The notes beneath the pieces were generated by a model that worked only from the letters and a program-made list of their open reading frames with translations, was not told where the DNA came from and made no database searches. 33,622 nt of DNA from Bradyrhizobium altum (GTDB lineage: Bacteria > Pseudomonadota > Alphaproteobacteria > Rhizobiales > Xanthobacteraceae): the NCBI RefSeq assembly GCF_020889705.1, contig NZ_JACMYP010000070.1, positions 1 through 33,622 of the forward strand, in the 5' to 3' direction. Below, piece by piece: positions 7,122 through 14,845 of the stretch. A program made the translations under genes and the position numbers. Numbering within the stretch: position 1 is the first letter of the stretch; each line of letters begins with the position of its first letter.

Positions 7122-7630
7122 ATGGCCTGGCATTATACTCTTCCATCGTTCGATAACATTCCGGACAGCCAGCAGGCACCTCAGCCTGAACGTCCCCTCA
7201 TGTTCGATGATTTGCCGTCGAATGACTGGGACTCTGCCGAGGAGTGGGATCGGCAGTTCCCGCGGGCAGACCAGCAACCACCGCACCCCAAGCCGAAAGC
7301 AAGTTAAAGACATTCCGTCGCGAGGCAACGCATGGCGCTTTGCCGGCGGCGGGCGGCGTCGCAGGTGCCGGAGCCGGCGTCGCACTAGGTACCGCGGCAG
7401 CGCCATTCCTTGGCCCCTTGGCGCCGGCCGGTCCCATCATTGGCGGACTGATCGGCATGATCGGCGGTGCCACGACGACCGATATGGCGCAGGCGATCGC
7501 CCTCGACGCTATTGGTTTTAACGATGACGCGCAGCGTGCCGCCAACATCCAGGCGAACCCGAAGACGGCGTTTGTCGGTAGCATTGCTCCGGCCATCGCA
7601 ACAATGTCTCCCGCAGACCCGTGTCGGTGA
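7122..7630 (+). pseudogene. Phage internal-virion/ejection-like protein fragment, frameshifted and truncated
   Basis: ATG at 7122, seven bases after AGAGAGG, opens a 61-residue acidic frame (MAWHYTLPSFDN to PHPKPKAS). In another frame, from about 7290, the sequence continues as KLKTFRREATHGALPAAGGV, then a Gly/Ala-rich hydrophobic segment of glycine-zipper type, then DDAQRAANIQANP and AFVGSIAP. That layout resembles the membrane-inserting part of large phage ejection proteins. I read the two as one gene with a frameshift near 7290-7310, cut off near 7615 where it meets the oppositely oriented tail-protein fragment. Two separate small genes are the alternative. Confidence 0.45.
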
Positions 7631-7975
7631 GCGTGCCGACGCGTTCGTGGCGCTGGTATTGGCGCTATTGCTCGATGCGGCCGCCGCTGCCAGGGAAGCC
7701 TGCGCCTGCGCCACCGCAGCCGCGACCAATTGGCCGTTCGTGGGATCAACGAGCAGCTTCCGCCCCTGCTCGAGACTGTCGAACGTGACAATCCCGTTGT
7801 TCAGCTTTCCGTCCGCTCGACGCACGTCGTTCACGGCGAGAATAATCGACGCAACGGCCGCAGCGATATTGGCGAGTTCGCCATCAAGCCTTGGCGCGGG
7901 CAAAGGCGTGCTCGGCGCGCTCGCTTGAAAACCACTGAAGCTAAAGCCGGGAGAGTAGCCTTTAGGGGCAGCCAT
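7620..7975 (-). pseudogene. Phage tail-fibre-like protein, N-terminal fragment
   Basis: From the ATG at 7973-7975 the minus strand reads MAAPKGYSPGFSFSGFQ, then APRLDGELANI, VNDVRRADGKLNNGIVTFDSL and an Ala/Ser/Asn-rich repeat-like region. This is the plan of the N-terminal part of phage tail-fibre proteins: a virion-attachment segment, then a low-complexity collar. Similarity stops at about residue 118 (7620-7625); the frame then runs on antisense to the neighbouring ejection-protein fragment. The gene is therefore 3'-truncated at a junction shared with that fragment. Confidence 0.55.
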
Positions 7976-8269
7976 CGATACGCACCCAGACATTTGTGCG
8001 TTGACCAAACGGCCTGCGTCGCCTTGCGAACGGGCCGAAACGTGTGCGGCTGCCCGAATGCCGCCCTTGCCGGGCTGAGCAACGAGAATAGACGCCCGCC
8101 GTTTATTCTGCATTAACGGCTTTGTTACGCGCAGCTGGCCTCTGCAATTCGATCCGCGAACCGTGACAGATCGATCCGACTTATCGCATGATCGCCGATT
8201 TAACGAGGTCATCGTTTTGGTCGCCGTCGAGAATGTCAGCTAGATGCGATGCTTCGTTGCCGAGAAACG

Positions 8270-8489
8270 CTTTCGCCTTCCGTCCCAGCGCTGCACGGTT
8301 CGCCGGGTTGCCCTCTTTGAGCAGTTGCGCGGCGAGGTCCGGATCGAGGACGGCAAGGTGGTGAAGCTGGGCAACGACCTTCTGTCAGCCACCCGCTACG
8401 GCGTGATGATGCTTCGCTTTTGCCGAGCAGATTTACCGGAGGAAGGAGCCGCGCACGCGGCGCACATTCTGGGGCGTGCAGGGCCCTAG
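8270..8489 (+). pseudogene. Fragment of phage terminase large subunit, C-terminal
   Basis: The plus strand encodes VALFEQLRGEVRIEDGKVVK, then LGNDLLSATRYGVMMLRF. This matches the end of the nuclease domain in large terminases, where a K-DDL-ATRY-type block precedes the C-terminus. The rest of the protein (ATPase and most of the nuclease) is missing, and the N-terminal residues of the frame are unrelated. It lies next to the tail-fibre and ejection-protein fragments, which supports a phage origin. Confidence 0.5.
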
Positions 8490-8523
8490 CTGGATGAGCG
8501 GCTGAAAAAGGCTCAGGATGAAA

Positions 8524-10332
8524 CTAATTGAGGCCGATCTGCGGGGCTATTTTCTGCAGCAGGAATTCGGATCCAGCCCTTGTAAGATGAATGATATCTC
8601 TCGCAGTGAGGGAATCGTCCACATGCGCCAAGCACTCATTACCGCGGCAGAGAGCCCCTCGAACGGATACGTATTGCACGCCTAGCTGATTGGCTATGTC
8701 GCTCATGATCTTGTCACCCGATTCTCGATCGACGTACTGAGAGGTCCACTCGGGAATGATCTTCCCAGTTTGCCGATAGTAAGCCATGGCAGCATCCGGT
8801 AGACCACCGCGCCAAACGGGGACGGGGCCCAAGATTATGATCCGAGTAACTCCGACGGCCCGTAGAGCGTCGATTGTCGGCTTGGTGGTTTCAAGGCGGT
8901 CATTGACGTCCCAGATAGCCTGAAGGACTACGATGTCCGGCTTTATTTCCGAAATGCGGCGGACAATCTCGGCATTCTTCTGCAAGCAGTATGGGTTCGC
9001 CGAGTGCGATTGTACCAACAGTGGAGGGCACGAGCTCACGGTCAGCTGCGAGATCCCAAACTCGTGTGTCGCTTGCAGTTTTCTAAAACCGGGGATGAGC
9101 GCCGACGCTGTAGAATCTCCCCAGATCGCGATCAAGGGTCTTTTGCTCTCGGAACAGCCGGCGAAATCTCCGTCCTCTCCGTCGAGCAACATGCACTTGT
9201 GTACTCGCCAAGCGTCGATGCCGTTTGGAGCATTGAGCATGGCCTGAAGTTGGATTGGGAGATCCGGTACCTTAACGAAGGCTGCGAATAGTCCCAGCGC
9301 TCCGACGGCGGACATGGCGGCTCCGAGCTGCCACACGCGAGCTCGGCGCCGCAAGGGACGCTCAATCGCAAGGTAAGTTAGCACCGCCAGAATTAATGAC
9401 AGCAAGACGGCTACAAACCCGACCGTGTCATTCAGAGGGCGGAACAGGTACACTTGAAGGAAGACTAGAACTGGCCAGTGCCACAGGTAGAGCGGGTAGC
9501 TGATTAATCCGACGCCGACGAAAGGCTTGAGCGAAAGAATCCGGTTTACGAGTGCTCCTTCGGACAAAATGAGCAGGGCCGTACCGGCGACGGGAAGTGC
9601 CGCAGCCCAGCCAGGAAATTGGGTCTTCGCGGTGAAAAGAAAGAACGATGCTTCGATCGCGAGTATTCCGGTGATCGCGGCTGTTTCACTCACGGCTTTC
9701 GACTGCGGAGGAACAAAAACCAAAACCGCTCCGGCCATCAGTTCCCACGCTCGAGTAAACGGCAGGAAGAAGGTCGCCGCCGGGTGGGGCCCGACCATGA
9801 TCAGGTTGAGTATGAAGGAGGAGACCAGCCCCACGATGGCAGCGATCTGTCTTTGACGTCGTGGGATGACCCACAAGATCAACGGCCAGATCAAATAGAA
9901 CTGCTCTTCAATTCCAAGAGACCATAAGTGCAGGAGTGGCTTCAGATGCGCGTCGATGTCAAAGTAGTTGACCTCAGACAGCAGCATCAGATTGGCCGCG
10001 AATAGCACGCTAGCGACCGCGTTCTTGCCGAGGGAATGGAGGCCGTCTGGAGGAAGCAGGCGCAAGCCGACAATCACGGTCGCCGCCAAGACCACGATCA
10101 AGGCAGGGAAAATTCGCCGGACGCGCCTTTGGTAGAATGTGGTCAGGCTGAAGGTTTTGGCCTGGAGGTCTGACGTCACTATCCCGGTAATAAGGAATCC
10201 CGAAATAACGAAAAAAATGTCGACCCCGACGAACCCGCCGGGCAATGCTCCCGGGAAGGCGTGGAATAGCACCACGGATGAAACAGCAACGGCTCTCAGT
10301 CCGTCAATATCGGGTCTGTATGCCACGCTCAT
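8524..10332 (-). CDS. OafA/YrhL-type membrane acyltransferase with SGNH domain
   Basis: This 602-residue protein should transfer acyl (often O-acetyl) groups to a cell-surface polysaccharide. Residues 1 to about 340 form the acyltransferase-3 membrane domain: MSVAYRPDIDGLRAVAVSSV with the catalytic-type His24, FFVISGFLIT, RRVRRIFPAL and roughly ten hydrophobic helices. The C-terminal third is a periplasmic SGNH hydrolase-like domain with a GDS nucleophile motif (IWGDSTAS, near residue 405) and a late His (RDIIHLT). Length and domain order match the fused OafA class. It stands alone, with no sugar-transferase genes around it, so the polysaccharide target cannot be deduced. Confidence 0.9.
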   Translation of the reverse strand: MSVAYRPDIDGLRAVAVSSVVLFHAFPGALPGGFVGVDIFFVISGFLITGIVTSDLQAKTFSLTTFYQRRVRRIFPALIVVLAATVIVGLRLLPPDGLHSLGKNAVASVLFAANLMLLSEVNYFDIDAHLKPLLHLWSLGIEEQFYLIWPLILWVIPRRQRQIAAIVGLVSSFILNLIMVGPHPAATFFLPFTRAWELMAGAVLVFVPPQSKAVSETAAITGILAIEASFFLFTAKTQFPGWAAALPVAGTALLILSEGALVNRILSLKPFVGVGLISYPLYLWHWPVLVFLQVYLFRPLNDTVGFVAVLLSLILAVLTYLAIERPLRRRARVWQLGAAMSAVGALGLFAAFVKVPDLPIQLQAMLNAPNGIDAWRVHKCMLLDGEDGDFAGCSESKRPLIAIWGDSTASALIPGFRKLQATHEFGISQLTVSSCPPLLVQSHSANPYCLQKNAEIVRRISEIKPDIVVLQAIWDVNDRLETTKPTIDALRAVGVTRIIILGPVPVWRGGLPDAAMAYYRQTGKIIPEWTSQYVDRESGDKIMSDIANQLGVQYVSVRGALCRGNECLAHVDDSLTARDIIHLTRAGSEFLLQKIAPQIGLN

Positions 10333-10617
10333 GGCGCGATCCTATACCACGACCGCAGGATGATCGCGCAAGGTCACGGCACCACGTATTTTAGTTGAGT
10401 GAGTCCGCGGCGAGATCGTTAGGATGAGCCTATACCACCCTTCCTTGTCGATCTGAGGGTTCCGGTAGAGCTCATGGCCGGAAGATCAGCTTGTTCGGCA
10501 GCCTTGCGCTCGCGACGCCTATCGAAGCGCGTTACGCCGCGGCGCAGCCTGTGGTAGCGTCTCGCCTTAGCGAAAAATCTCCTTCGAAACGGGACGCATT
10601 CAGCACAAGGGGACAAC

Positions 10618-11004
10618 GTGAAGCGAAGGCATGTTTTTGCCGTGACATCGGCTCTCGCGGCGATCGGCTGCGTTGTGGTTTTCGCCGCGGCGCTTCTCGC
10701 CGGATCTTCTGAAAAAGAACAATTGGAAGCCTGTTCAACAGATTCCGAACCGACGCTTCTGTTGCGGCAACTCAATCTTGATGGCGGCACTAAGGCTAGA
10801 TTTAGCGAGTGCGTTGCCGCTAACGGCAAATCCGCCTGTCAAACAGAGTACCTTGATCGGCGCGGCTTGATGGAAGCCTGCATGAAGCGAAACGGCTTTG
10901 TCTTTGCGTCGCCGCTGAAGTTGAATTGCCTCTTCGAACCGGGAGAAACGTGTTTCCGACGGAAGTGGCTGGAAGGTGTTCATTCTGCCGTCGCCAGCAA
11001 CTGA
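10618..11004 (+). CDS. Exported Cys-rich hypothetical protein
   Basis: This 128-residue protein starts at GTG 10618 with GGGGAC just upstream. Residues 1-29 form a signal peptide or N-terminal anchor (VKRRHVFAVTSALAAIGCVV, then AALLAG). The mature part has at least six cysteines spread over about 90 residues (EACST, SECVA, SACQTEY, EACMKR, LNCLFE, ETCFRR), consistent with periplasmic disulfides. It is alone on this strand, 285 bases downstream of the divergent acyltransferase start. No known family is recognised. Confidence 0.6.
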   Translation: MKRRHVFAVTSALAAIGCVVVFAAALLAGSSEKEQLEACSTDSEPTLLLRQLNLDGGTKARFSECVAANGKSACQTEYLDRRGLMEACMKRNGFVFASPLKLNCLFEPGETCFRRKWLEGVHSAVASN

Positions 11005-11159
11005 CGGGCGCCGAGCGACGCACCCGGAATCGGTTTTTGGGCCGAAATTTTGTATGGGCGTCCGGCGCCGTCTTCGATTTGGCCGTCGGACCGTGGCCAG
11101 GGGGTGGGTCGCGCCCCCTCCCCGGCGAGCATGTTAGCGCTTCGCCGCCGACCTCTAGC

Positions 11160-11397
11160 AGGCTGTTGAAAAAGGTACTCGCCGCCAACCGGCGAGCGTG
11201 ATTCATTGGCTCCGACGAGATTCGGAGATGGTACGTGCGCGGCGGCGACAATCGAACGGGCGAGTTGTTCAGCTACGTCGACCTGGAGGCGCGGGTGCGG
11301 CGCGATCATCCGCTGCGAGCGATCCGGAGGATTGTGAACGAGGCGCTGTCAGAATTGGAGCGCGAGTTTGCCGCGCTCTATTCGCCGATTGGGAGGC
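11160..11397 (+). mobile_element. Truncated IS5-type insertion sequence, left end and transposase start
   Basis: CAGGCTGTTGAAAAAGG near 11159-11175 resembles the terminal sequence of IS5-group elements. About 60 bases later a GTG at 11235 opens a transposase N-terminus: a GELFSYVDLEARVRRDHPLR segment, then IRRIVNEALSELE and AALYSPIGRPS. Similarity stops near 11397, and the frame ends shortly after in unrelated sequence. The catalytic DDE region and the right end are absent, so this is an immobile stub. The intact TetR gene begins 69 bases later. Confidence 0.65.
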
Positions 11398-11465
11398 CGT
11401 CGACTAGTCCGAATGCTATGCAGCCATATTGCGGTCGCTGAGGGCCGGAAAGGAGAGCTACGATA

Positions 11466-12080
11466 ATGGCGAGGCCGCGCGAGTTCGACGAGGCTGCGGT
11501 GCTGGATGCCGCCATCGAGAGATTTTGGCACCGCGGTTACGAGGCGACGTCCGTGCGCGACCTGGCCGACGAAATGAACATCGCCGGCGCAAGCCTCTAC
11601 AACGCTTTCGGCGATAAGCGATCGTTATATGTTCGGGCGCTGAACCGATATCTGGACCAAAGCTTTCGCGAGCGCATACGTCGAATAGAACCCAGCCTGC
11701 CGCCTCGCGAAGCTATCGTCGCGTTTCTGCAGGAAATCGTCAAAAGGTCCCTTGCCGACAAGAAGCACCGCGGCTGCATGCTGGTGAACTCGGCCATCGA
11801 GAGCGCTCCACACGATGCCGAGTTCTTCGAGGTCGTCGCCGTTTTTCTTGATGAGGTCGAACGATTCTTCTTTCGATGCGTCAGCAATGGTCAGAAAGAC
11901 GGAACCATCACGAAGGCGCTTTCGGCCGAAGACCTCTCCAAGTCGCTGCTCGGCATTCTGCTCGGTATTCGCGTGCTGGCGCGCGTTCGGCCAGAGCGAA
12001 ACTTGCTAGAGGGGCTTTTGCGGCCGGCATTTGCGCTGTTGGATAACGCGCCATCCGCGAAACGGCGCAAGACGGCATAG
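11466..12080 (+). CDS. TetR-family transcriptional regulator
   Basis: This 204-residue protein starts at ATG 11466, after AAAGGAGAG. Residues 1-60 are a typical TetR DNA-binding domain (MARPREFDEAAVLDAAIERF, GYEATSVRDLADEMNIAGAS, LYNAFGDKRSLY). The remainder is the helical ligand-binding and dimerisation domain with a GCMLVNSAIE segment. The ligand is unknown. In related genomes such regulators often control a nearby oxidoreductase or peroxiredoxin gene; here a peroxiredoxin remnant (12411-12590) and an intact peroxiredoxin (13769-14452) lie downstream. Confidence 0.85.
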   Translation: MARPREFDEAAVLDAAIERFWHRGYEATSVRDLADEMNIAGASLYNAFGDKRSLYVRALNRYLDQSFRERIRRIEPSLPPREAIVAFLQEIVKRSLADKKHRGCMLVNSAIESAPHDAEFFEVVAVFLDEVERFFFRCVSNGQKDGTITKALSAEDLSKSLLGILLGIRVLARVRPERNLLEGLLRPAFALLDNAPSAKRRKTA

Positions 12081-12115
12081 TGGATCTCTTTTGGTCGGCA
12101 GCTTTCTGAAGGCTC

Positions 12116-12330
12116 TTATGCGAGCAGTAACTCACGGAGGCTCGCCACGCCGACACGGGCGTAAGCGCTGCTGCGATGAGTGATGACGGTCGTTTCGGCA
12201 ATTCGCAATTCCGCGGCTATTTGACGAGCGGACAACCGGCCTTGACCCGCGCGGCGACCTCCAGTTCACGCCCGACGCGCGCCAGTCGGGTGATCGCCGC
12301 CTCGAGATTGGCGACGACCGCAGCCCTTGC
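12116..12330 (-). pseudogene. Remnant of a LuxR-type helix-turn-helix regulator
   Basis: Reading the minus strand, one frame gives AAVVANLEAAITRLARVGRE, then LEVAARVKAG. A shift of frame then continues LSARQIAAELRIAETTVITH, followed by RSSAYARVGVASLRELLLA and a TAA at 12116-12118. This is the GerE/LuxR C-terminal helix-turn-helix signature. It is broken by a frameshift near 12230 and lacks any N-terminal receiver or ligand domain. It lies between the TetR gene and the peroxiredoxin remnant. Confidence 0.55.
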
Positions 12331-12410
12331 AACCGTCGAGAACGACAGTCTTCGGCACGATAATCCGCAGACCGTCGAGGTTGGCGTGCCGCGCTTCGGG
12401 CGTCAGGACG

Positions 12411-12590
12411 CCGCGCATGGCGGCCTTCAATGGCGAGGATAGCTGGACGCTACCGACGCCGGCCCGATATGTGATTGGGCAGGATGGCGTCATCGCCTAT
12501 GCCGAAGTCAATCCGGACTATACTCGCCGGCCGGAGCCTTCCGACGTATTCGCCGTACTCGATCAGCTGAAGCGCTCCAAGGTGGCTTGA
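12411..12590 (+). pseudogene. Remnant of a peroxiredoxin, C-terminal end
   Basis: The frame reads FNGEDSWTLPTPARYVIGQD, then GVIAYAEVNPDYTRRPEPSD and a final helix, ending TGA at 12588-12590. It parallels the C-terminus of the complete peroxiredoxin at 13769-14452 (INGDESWELPVPATFVIGQD). The catalytic cysteine region and the N-terminal two-thirds are absent, replaced by LuxR-like sequence on the other strand. A hairpin follows six bases after the stop, as expected at a former gene end. Confidence 0.65.
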
Positions 12591-12595
12591 CTGCT

Positions 12596-12620
12596 CAGGC
12601 GCCGGCTCAGCCGGCGCCTG
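12596..12620 (+). terminator. Strong hairpin after the peroxiredoxin remnant
   Basis: CAGGCGCCGG (12596-12605) and CCGGCGCCTG (12611-12620) form a perfect 10-base stem with a 5-base loop, starting six bases after the remnant's stop. There is only a CCCTTT stretch downstream, not a clear T-run, so termination strength is uncertain. It probably outlived its gene. Confidence 0.5.
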
Positions 12621-13032
12621 CCCTTTGGCACCATCTTGCTGAAGCACCGGAGACCTTGTGCAGCTCGGTGTACCTTCTCTTCCGTCTCACCCGACGGTCC
12701 TGCAACGGCCTTAGTTCGATCAAGTGCAGCTCTGCGCGAAGCGCGGTCCACCGCGTAAGCGGTCTGCTTGAACTCTTCGCCATCAAGCAGTCGTCGATGT
12801 AGCCTAAGATCGTGTCGACGGCCATGATTGCGGCTCAAAGCTCGACGCCGCTGCGACACGGAGCAAGGTCGCGATCTCCCTGACAACAATATGGCCGCTT
12901 GACCCGAGGCGGGAAGAACATTCCCGAGCCTCGGAACGAGGACTGTCAAGCGCAACAGCACCTTGGCTGCCAGTGCGCTGTGCCTCAGATACCCCCATTA
13001 AGTAGTCGGTCCTATCACATCGGGGTGAACTG
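12621..13032. other. About 410 bases without a supported gene
   Basis: On the minus strand, segments near 12640-12825 look partly protein-like in two alternating frames (MAVDTILGYIDDCLMAK, EEFKQTAYAVDRA and LRAELHLIEL). This could be a frameshifted small gene, but I recognise no family and see no convincing ribosome site. The rest, up to the promoter-like site at 13033, shows no gene, RNA or repeat. Confidence 0.4.
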
Positions 13033-13058
13033 GTAACGCGGCGGACGAAGCACACGAA
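13033..13058 (+). promoter_or_regulatory. ECF-sigma-type promoter, GTAACG-N16-CGAA
   Basis: GTAACG at 13033-13038 and CGAA at 13055-13058 are separated by exactly 16 bases. The secreted-protein ATG lies 84 bases downstream at 13142. The same pair with the same spacing occurs at 17595-17620 and at 22358-22383. The AAC core at -35 and CGAA at -10 fit Group IV sigma factors such as SigF of Caulobacter. The likely cognate factor is encoded at 16824-17420. Confidence 0.7.
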
Positions 13059-13141
13059 ATGACAGTACAAGCGTCGATTATGAGTTCTTTATCAGCGAAC
13101 CGACTCTTATGTTCGATGAGCTTGCTTTTCGGAGAACGTCA

Positions 13142-13468
13142 ATGATCAAGTTGAAACTTGTAGCCGCGACCGCGATTCTGTCGGCGGTGATCGCAAATCC
13201 GGCGTCTGCACAGGCGATTATGCAGGAACGCGGCGCCCATACGAAGGACTATATAACCGCGGATCTGGCTATCGGATTTCCCTTCTCCTCGCCCATGGCG
13301 ATCAATACAGCAGGTAAGTCAACGGTCTGGCCCGCGCCAGTTGGTCACCACCAGCCGCGCGTCGCCGATGTTCCCTCGTCCGTATCTACCCGTAATACTC
13401 TGCTGAGCCTCGACCAGGAAGACGCCAGCGTCGACCGCAAGATTAGCGGCATCTGTCGCGGATGCTGA
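13142..13468 (+). CDS. Small secreted protein with CRGC C-terminus
   Basis: This 108-residue protein starts at ATG 13142 with GGAGAA six bases upstream; an in-frame start 33 bases earlier would spoil the signal peptide. Residues 1-24 are a Sec signal (MIKLKLVAATAILSAVIANP, then ASAQ). The mature part is extended and Pro- and Ser-rich. It ends with LDQEDASVDRKISGICRGC, a terminal CxxC-like pair that could bind a metal or cycle as a thiol. An ECF-type promoter lies upstream, so it is probably part of the local sigma regulon and works in the periplasm. The precise function is unknown. Confidence 0.65.
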   Translation: MIKLKLVAATAILSAVIANPASAQAIMQERGAHTKDYITADLAIGFPFSSPMAINTAGKSTVWPAPVGHHQPRVADVPSSVSTRNTLLSLDQEDASVDRKISGICRGC

Positions 13469-13662
13469 GCATTTCTCGCGGGCAAAAGTGAACGATGGAT
13501 TTGCCGCGGGCAGTCCGGGCATTCGCCTCGTGCAAACTCGCAAAATTGCGGCCACGTCGAACGGATGAGGCCGATGGTGATGACGCGGGACATGGCGGCG
13601 AACGTGGGCGGACATTTCGTGATCGGTAGCCTAACGTCTTCTCCAGAAGGAAGGATATCGTT

Positions 13663-13701
13663 ATGCAAGTAAGGGCTTGCATTTTAAATCACACGATCTA
13701 A
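13663..13701 (+). CDS. Possible 12-residue leader peptide upstream of the peroxiredoxin
   Basis: ATG at 13663 follows a very good ribosome site, AGAAGGAAGGA, with seven bases of spacing. It encodes only MQVRACILNHTI before TAA. The strong site and position (67 bases before the peroxiredoxin start) fit a translated leader. It could equally be the surviving 5' end of a truncated gene. No attenuator hairpins were identified. Confidence 0.3.
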   Translation: MQVRACILNHTI

Positions 13702-13768
13702 AACTGAGCAGGGGCTATTTTGCACGACGGGAAAACCCGCTGGCAAGCCGTCAACTGGGAGATTCAGG

Positions 13769-14452
13769 GTGAGACTTGAGCAAGAGTTGGCAAATTTCCG
13801 CGCTGAATTCGAGCGAACCGCCCCCTCAGGGAGGGCCGAGCTTTATAGCGCCAAGGTTGAGGAATTGCGTAGGCAGTTTCCGCTGAAAGCCGTGATTGCC
13901 GTAGGCGATGATGCACCCGACTTCACATTGCCAAGTACGCGCCAGCGGCAGGTCTCACTTACCTCCGTGCTCCATGCCGGCCCCGCAATTGTCACCTTCT
14001 ATCGGGGGGGCTGGTGTCCGTATTGCAACATTCAACTTCGCGCGTATCAGCGCGCACTTCCTGAGATCGCCGGGCTCGGCGGGCAGATCCTTGCAATCTC
14101 GCCTCAACTTCCGGACGGATCATTGTCTGTTTCCGAAAAGAACGCCCTCGAATTCGACGTGCTGAGCGACGTCGGCAATGGGGTCGGGCGCAGCTTCGGT
14201 CTGGTCTACGCGCTGCCAGAGGAATTGCGCGAGGCATTGAGGCTTAACAACAAGGCGCTTCCGGGGATCAACGGCGACGAAAGCTGGGAGCTACCGGTGC
14301 CGGCGACCTTCGTCATCGGACAAGACCGTCGGGTCGCGCTCGCTCATGTTGATGTCGACTACCGTCGCCGCCTGCCGCCGGAGGACATTATCGCCACGTT
14401 ACGTTCGCTGCCGGCCCCGATTGCCCGTCGCGCAGCAACGTCGATGCTCTGA
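13769..14452 (+). CDS. Peroxiredoxin-like AhpC/TSA-family protein
   Basis: This 227-residue thioredoxin-fold protein probably reduces peroxides. After a helical N-terminus (about 1-45) it shows GDDAPDFTLPST (47-57), then the active-site region VTFYRGGWCPYCNIQLRAY with Cys83 and Cys86, then LAISPQ, and the C-terminal strand ESWELPVPATFVIGQ. A CxxC in place of a single peroxidatic Cys marks the peroxiredoxin-like subgroup that uses both cysteines. The start is GTG 13769 with GGGAG about seven bases upstream. There is no signal peptide, so it is cytoplasmic. A remnant of a paralogue lies at 12411-12590 and a TetR gene upstream; it also lies inside the stress island. Confidence 0.85.
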   Translation: MRLEQELANFRAEFERTAPSGRAELYSAKVEELRRQFPLKAVIAVGDDAPDFTLPSTRQRQVSLTSVLHAGPAIVTFYRGGWCPYCNIQLRAYQRALPEIAGLGGQILAISPQLPDGSLSVSEKNALEFDVLSDVGNGVGRSFGLVYALPEELREALRLNNKALPGINGDESWELPVPATFVIGQDRRVALAHVDVDYRRRLPPEDIIATLRSLPAPIARRAATSML

Positions 14453-14503
14453 TCGCTGCCGTCGGCACGATAGGCGGTCGCCGCATTAATTTGTACCAGG
14501 TCC

Positions 14504-14528
14504 GTAACGGGTGCCTGTCCATAACGTA
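14504..14528 (+). promoter_or_regulatory. ECF-sigma-type promoter, GTAACG-N15-CGTA
   Basis: GTAACG at 14504-14509 and CGTA at 14525-14528 are 15 bases apart. The start of the MXKDX-repeat gene is 54 bases downstream. CGTA in place of CGAA is within the range known for ECF -10 elements. It belongs to the same site family as the matches at 13033, 17595 and 22358. Confidence 0.5.
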
Positions 14529-14581
14529 TTCAGTTTGACGACCGACGTCGTTTCGAAACCAGTTTTTGAAAGGATGACACC

Positions 14582-14845
14582 ATGAAAAGCACCTCGCGTG
14601 TTCTGCTCCTCGCTTCCGCTCTCATCATCTCGCTGGGAGCAGCGTCTGCCCCTGCTGCGTTCGCACAAGACAAGATGGGTAAGGATGGAATGGCCAAGGA
14701 TACTATGTCCAAGGATGGCATGAAGAAGGACGACGCGATGTCCAAGGACGGTATGAAGAAGGACGATGCGATGTCCAAGGACGGCATGAAGAAGGACGAT
14801 GCGATGTCGAAAGACGCAATGAAGAAGGATGAGATGAAGAAGTGA
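14582..14845 (+). CDS. Pentapeptide MXKDX-repeat secreted protein
   Basis: This 87-residue protein starts at ATG 14582, after GAAAGGATG. Residues 1-29 form a Sec signal (MKSTSRVLLLASALIISLGA to AFAQ). The whole mature part is a degenerate repeat of MxKDx units (KMGKDGMAKDTMSKDGMKKD and onwards) with no cysteine. It should be highly charged, soluble and disordered in the periplasm. The family is defined by this repeat and has no proven activity; methionine-rich repeats could bind Cu(I) or scavenge oxidants. An ECF-type promoter is directly upstream and a hairpin follows. Confidence 0.85.
   Translation: MKSTSRVLLLASALIISLGAASAPAAFAQDKMGKDGMAKDTMSKDGMKKDDAMSKDGMKKDDAMSKDGMKKDDAMSKDAMKKDEMKK
14705..14836 (+). 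repeat. Tandem 33-base coding repeat (MSKDGMKKDDA)
   Basis: Three near-identical 33-base units occupy 14705-14737, 14738-14770 and 14771-14803, and a shorter, diverged fourth copy follows. Unit differences are mostly silent (GAT/GAC, GGC/GGT), so the copies have been maintained or recently duplicated. Copy number is likely to vary between strains. Confidence 0.8.

Noticed and set aside
12563..12961. 132-codon minus-strand frame across the hairpin after the peroxiredoxin remnant
   Set aside because: Composition is dominated by Arg, Ser and Leu; only short alternating-frame segments look protein-like, so at most a decayed gene.
14705..14836. Regular 33-base repeats considered as a CRISPR array
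   Set aside because: The units are contiguous without unique spacers and are in frame within the MXKDX gene.
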